Shown here: positions 6,589 to 8,478 of the stretch, in pieces | How the letters are laid out: every line of letters begins with the position of its first letter | Position numbering within the stretch: position 1 is the first letter of the stretch | Notes under the pieces: model-generated | What the model was told of the DNA's origin: nothing | What the model saw: only the letters and a program-made list of their open reading frames with translations | Databases searched by the model: none | Assembly: GCA_958349075.1 (NCBI GenBank) | Contig: CATWBR010000181.1 | Span: forward strand, 1 to 8,478 | Origin: an uncultured Clostridium sp. | GTDB taxonomy: Bacteria; Bacillota; Clostridia; Lachnospirales; Lachnospiraceae | Direction: 5' to 3' | DNA: 8,478 bases | Made by a program: the position numbers and the translations under genes

Positions 6589-7932
6589 TTAAGTTCCTTC
6601 TTCCTCTTTATCTTCAAACTCTTCCGGGTCCAGAATCAGCTTGATTGCCCAGGGCGGTACATCCGCATCACTGTAGTCGTCCCGCATAAATACAAACGCC
6701 GTATCGTAGGCCGGCCGGTGGACCGGAAACATGCCATAGCCGTCCGTAAAATAGATAAGGCCTTTAAGCCCGGTAAATACCTTTTTCTGTACCAGAGAAT
6801 CCACATACTGGAACGCCGGCCGGAAATCCGTGCCTCCGCCTCCGGTAATCTCCATCTGCTCCATATAGTTCTTAAGTTCCAGGGCTGATTCGATTTTCCG
6901 ATCACTCTGAATCTTTTCATCACATTGTATCACATGTACGTTCACCTTTGTAAAAAAACTTTCCGCTTCCGAGAGTACGGCGTATGTCTGTTCCAGAAAC
7001 CGTTTTACAAGCTCGCCGGAGCATGACATGGAAGTGTCGATCACGATGGCGAATTCCTCGATCTTTTTTACCTCCTTTGTCTCCAAAGGCTCAATTAACG
7101 GCATGTTTCCATAAGTTCTCAGCCCGTAGTCGTAGTAAATATAATCAAAAGCCTCGGTATCAATCTGAACCGTCTCCTTCATTACCGAAAATTTCCTTAA
7201 AAATTCCCTGTAATCATACCGTTCCCGGTTCGTAATCTTCACCTGGCGTGACAGCTCCCCGGCCTCCTCCGACGCCTTTTTGGAAAAGGATTCCATCTCC
7301 GTCTCCATTGATTCGCGCAGATTATCCCACTTGTTCTTTCTCTCCTGGGGCATATCCGGCCTGTTGTTTTTATCATTCCAGAAGGAGTGGTTATCCCTGT
7401 AAAATTCTGCCATAAGCGAAAGATACCGCCCCTCCGGCAGATTTTCTTCCTGGAGGCAGCGGTAAATACTCTGGGCATTCATAACCTTTGTTTTCTCTTT
7501 CAGACGCAGATAACACTCTCTCCTTACGGGAGACTGGGGACGGTGCAGGCACTTGAGCTCCATCCCGTCTATCATATATTCCACGGCAATATCACATGCC
7601 AGGTTCCACAGTTCCCCGGCTCTCTTCCCCCTTGTATCCATATGGGCAAAGATACAGTGAAGAATGGAATGGAAGTACAGGCGGTTTACATAAACCCGTC
7701 CGTCCATATATTTTCCCGCCAGAAACTCAGGCTGGTACGTATAAGTAAATCCGTCCGTCCCCGCACCCCTGGCGGTAAAATCCGGTTTAAACATAAGGGA
7801 ACTGAGCGCTGCATCCATAAAGCGCAGATGAAGGTAAAGCTCATTCCTCGTGTTCATCAGTATGTCACGGCAGATAGCAGCAAGCTCTTCGGCCTTTTCC
7901 TGTTCAAATACCGCCGGCGTTTTTCGTTCCAT
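6589..7932 (-). CDS. VWA-domain protein with DUF2201-type metallopeptidase-like N-terminus (MoxR partner)
   Basis: A 447-residue protein with the two-part layout of DUF2201 proteins: a putative metallopeptidase-like N-terminal domain (about 1-230) and a VWA-like C-terminal domain (about 290-435). The VWA metal-ion-dependent adhesion site looks complete: D299, S301 and S303 (DTSMS), T368 in GGGGTDF, and D397 in YFTDGYG. In the N-terminal domain H88-SIL-H92 followed by H97 and LACDIAVEYMID (111-122) lies where a zincin would show HExxH, but Ser replaces the catalytic Glu. Such proteins pair with MoxR ATPases as adaptors that recruit the client; the ATPase is encoded downstream. The start ATG (7930-7932) has AGGAG 7 bases upstream, inside the end of the LysR gene, which it overlaps by 29 bases. 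Whether it cleaves anything is doubtful. Cytoplasmic; no signal or membrane segment seen. Confidence 0.91.
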   Translation of the reverse strand: MERKTPAVFEQEKAEELAAICRDILMNTRNELYLHLRFMDAALSSLMFKPDFTARGAGTDGFTYTYQPEFLAGKYMDGRVYVNRLYFHSILHCIFAHMDTRGKRAGELWNLACDIAVEYMIDGMELKCLHRPQSPVRRECYLRLKEKTKVMNAQSIYRCLQEENLPEGRYLSLMAEFYRDNHSFWNDKNNRPDMPQERKNKWDNLRESMETEMESFSKKASEEAGELSRQVKITNRERYDYREFLRKFSVMKETVQIDTEAFDYIYYDYGLRTYGNMPLIEPLETKEVKKIEEFAIVIDTSMSCSGELVKRFLEQTYAVLSEAESFFTKVNVHVIQCDEKIQSDRKIESALELKNYMEQMEITGGGGTDFRPAFQYVDSLVQKKVFTGLKGLIYFTDGYGMFPVHRPAYDTAFVFMRDDYSDADVPPWAIKLILDPEEFEDKEEEGT

Positions 7933-8478
7933 TGCGCTTCTCCTGATTCTTCTTTTCCTGGTTTTTCTTTTCCTGGTTTTCTTTTTCCCTGGCCTCCCTT
8001 ACCTTCTGGAAACCCTCGTCGCCTACCGCAACGCGGATAAACTCTTCCATCGTCTTGGTCAGGTATTTGTTACGCTTTTTGTAAAAATAGACCTGTCTGA
8101 CGGAGAGTGATTCATCCATCTTGTAATAGCACAGCGGAACCTCATAGGACAGGCTGGCTACAAGGCCGTCGGGGATAAAGGTCGCCCCGATTCCCTTTCC
8201 CGCCATATTGAAAGCCGATACGACCTGATCCGGCTTCAGAATGATATTCGGTGTATAATTCTGGCGGCTGCACATCTTCACACCGCGCTTGTAGATGCTG
8301 TTCTCTTCCTTGACGAAAATAAACGGCGTATTCTTAAGCAGAGGCAGCGGCAGCGCAGGAAATTCCTCGTCGCTGTGGCGTTTTGCCGTAATGTCGGCGG
8401 CAGTAAGCTGATACTCCATAAGCTCCCTGTTGATCTCAAATTCCCTGGGGACGGCCAGAATAATCCGCTCCGTATTAT
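7904..8478 (-). CDS. LysR-type regulator, effector-binding domain only, 5' end outside the window
   Basis: The open frame continues to the right edge beyond the internal Met at 8417-8419. The extra residues (ERIILAVPREFEIN) belong to the LysR substrate-binding domain, so the helix-turn-helix end lies outside. Recognisable pieces are the IILAVP strand, PFIFVKEEN with a following short helix, the hinge region LKPDQVVSAFNMAGKGIGATFIPD (split here as LKPDQVVSAF and GKGIGATFIPD), and VYFYKKRNKYLTKTMEEFI near the usual end. Instead of stopping there, the protein runs on for about 40 Lys/Glu/Asn/Gln-rich residues with repeated NQEKK units. LysR regulators bind a small effector and switch nearby genes; since this one is co-directional with and overlaps the VWA gene, it may be in the same transcript and control it, or it may regulate something to the right that is not visible. 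Inducer unknown. Confidence 0.87.
   Translation of the reverse strand, partial: NTERIILAVPREFEINRELMEYQLTAADITAKRHSDEEFPALPLPLLKNTPFIFVKEENSIYKRGVKMCSRQNYTPNIILKPDQVVSAFNMAGKGIGATFIPDGLVASLSYEVPLCYYKMDESLSVRQVYFYKKRNKYLTKTMEEFIRVAVGDEGFQKVREAREKENQEKKNQEKKNQEKRNGTKNAGGI
7934..7978 (-). repeat. 15-bp tandem repeats coding the LysR tail
   Basis: Three consecutive 15-base units (7964-7978, 7949-7963, 7934-7948) encode NQEKK, NQEKK and NQEKR. The first two differ at one base; the third is more diverged. The unit length keeps the frame if copies are gained or lost. A partial fourth copy (EKE) precedes them. Confidence 0.82.
7940..7944 (-). promoter_or_regulatory. Ribosome binding site of the VWA gene, inside the LysR repeat
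   Basis: AGGAG on the minus strand, 7 bases before the VWA ATG at 7930-7932. It is made by the Gln-Glu codons (CAG GAG) of the last NQEKR unit of the LysR gene. The earlier units read CAGGAA there, so only the last one has a good site. Confidence 0.8.

Noticed and set aside
7387..8040. A 217-codon plus-strand frame across the VWA/LysR junction.
   Set aside because: It spans two well-supported minus-strand genes. Its end is phenylalanine- and leucine-rich only because it reads the complement of the Lys/Glu repeat.

Overview
The window looks like chromosomal DNA of a Gram-positive anaerobe of the class Clostridia, most likely a Lachnospiraceae-like gut bacterium. This rests on several signs: AGGAG-type ribosome binding sites, roughly balanced base composition, tight co-directional gene packing, and protein types common in that group (a bacterial OGG1-like glycosylase, a Nim/PNPOx-like flavoprotein, a MoxR ATPase paired with a DUF2201-type VWA protein). 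The assignment is inference; no rRNA or other taxonomic marker is present.

Layout: one gene lies on the plus strand at the left edge, an OGG1-type 8-oxoguanine DNA glycosylase truncated by the window start (2-865). It converges on seven minus-strand genes that fill the rest. In transcription order, from the right edge leftwards, they are: a LysR-type regulator missing its DNA-binding end (7904-8478); a VWA/DUF2201 putative metallopeptidase-like protein (6589-7932); a small Nim/pyridoxamine-phosphate-oxidase-like flavin protein (6045-6536); a MoxR-type AAA+ ATPase (4429-5946); a membrane-anchored metallophosphoesterase (2758-4422); a radical SAM protein (1784-2659); and an EamA/DMT ten-helix transporter (893-1783). 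No gap between genes exceeds about 100 bases. No RNA gene, IS element, CRISPR array or convincing intrinsic terminator was seen.

Several junctions suggest translational coupling. The LysR and VWA genes overlap by 29 bases, and the VWA Shine-Dalgarno lies inside a 15-bp repeat coding the LysR tail. The metallophosphoesterase starts 6 bases after the ATPase stop. The transporter ATG directly follows the radical SAM stop. The other minus-strand gaps (52, 97 and 97 bases) are short, and two carry perfect inverted repeats.

The most interesting unit is LysR / VWA / flavoprotein / MoxR / metallophosphoesterase. MoxR ATPases with VWA partners act as ATP-driven chaperones or metal-cofactor insertases in the systems that have been studied (for example RavA-ViaA and CbbQ-CbbO). 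Here the pair is split by a flavin-binding protein, the VWA partner carries HSILH where the zincin motif HExxH would be expected, and an extracytoplasmic phosphoesterase is coupled to the ATPase. The substrate of this machine cannot be read from the sequence.
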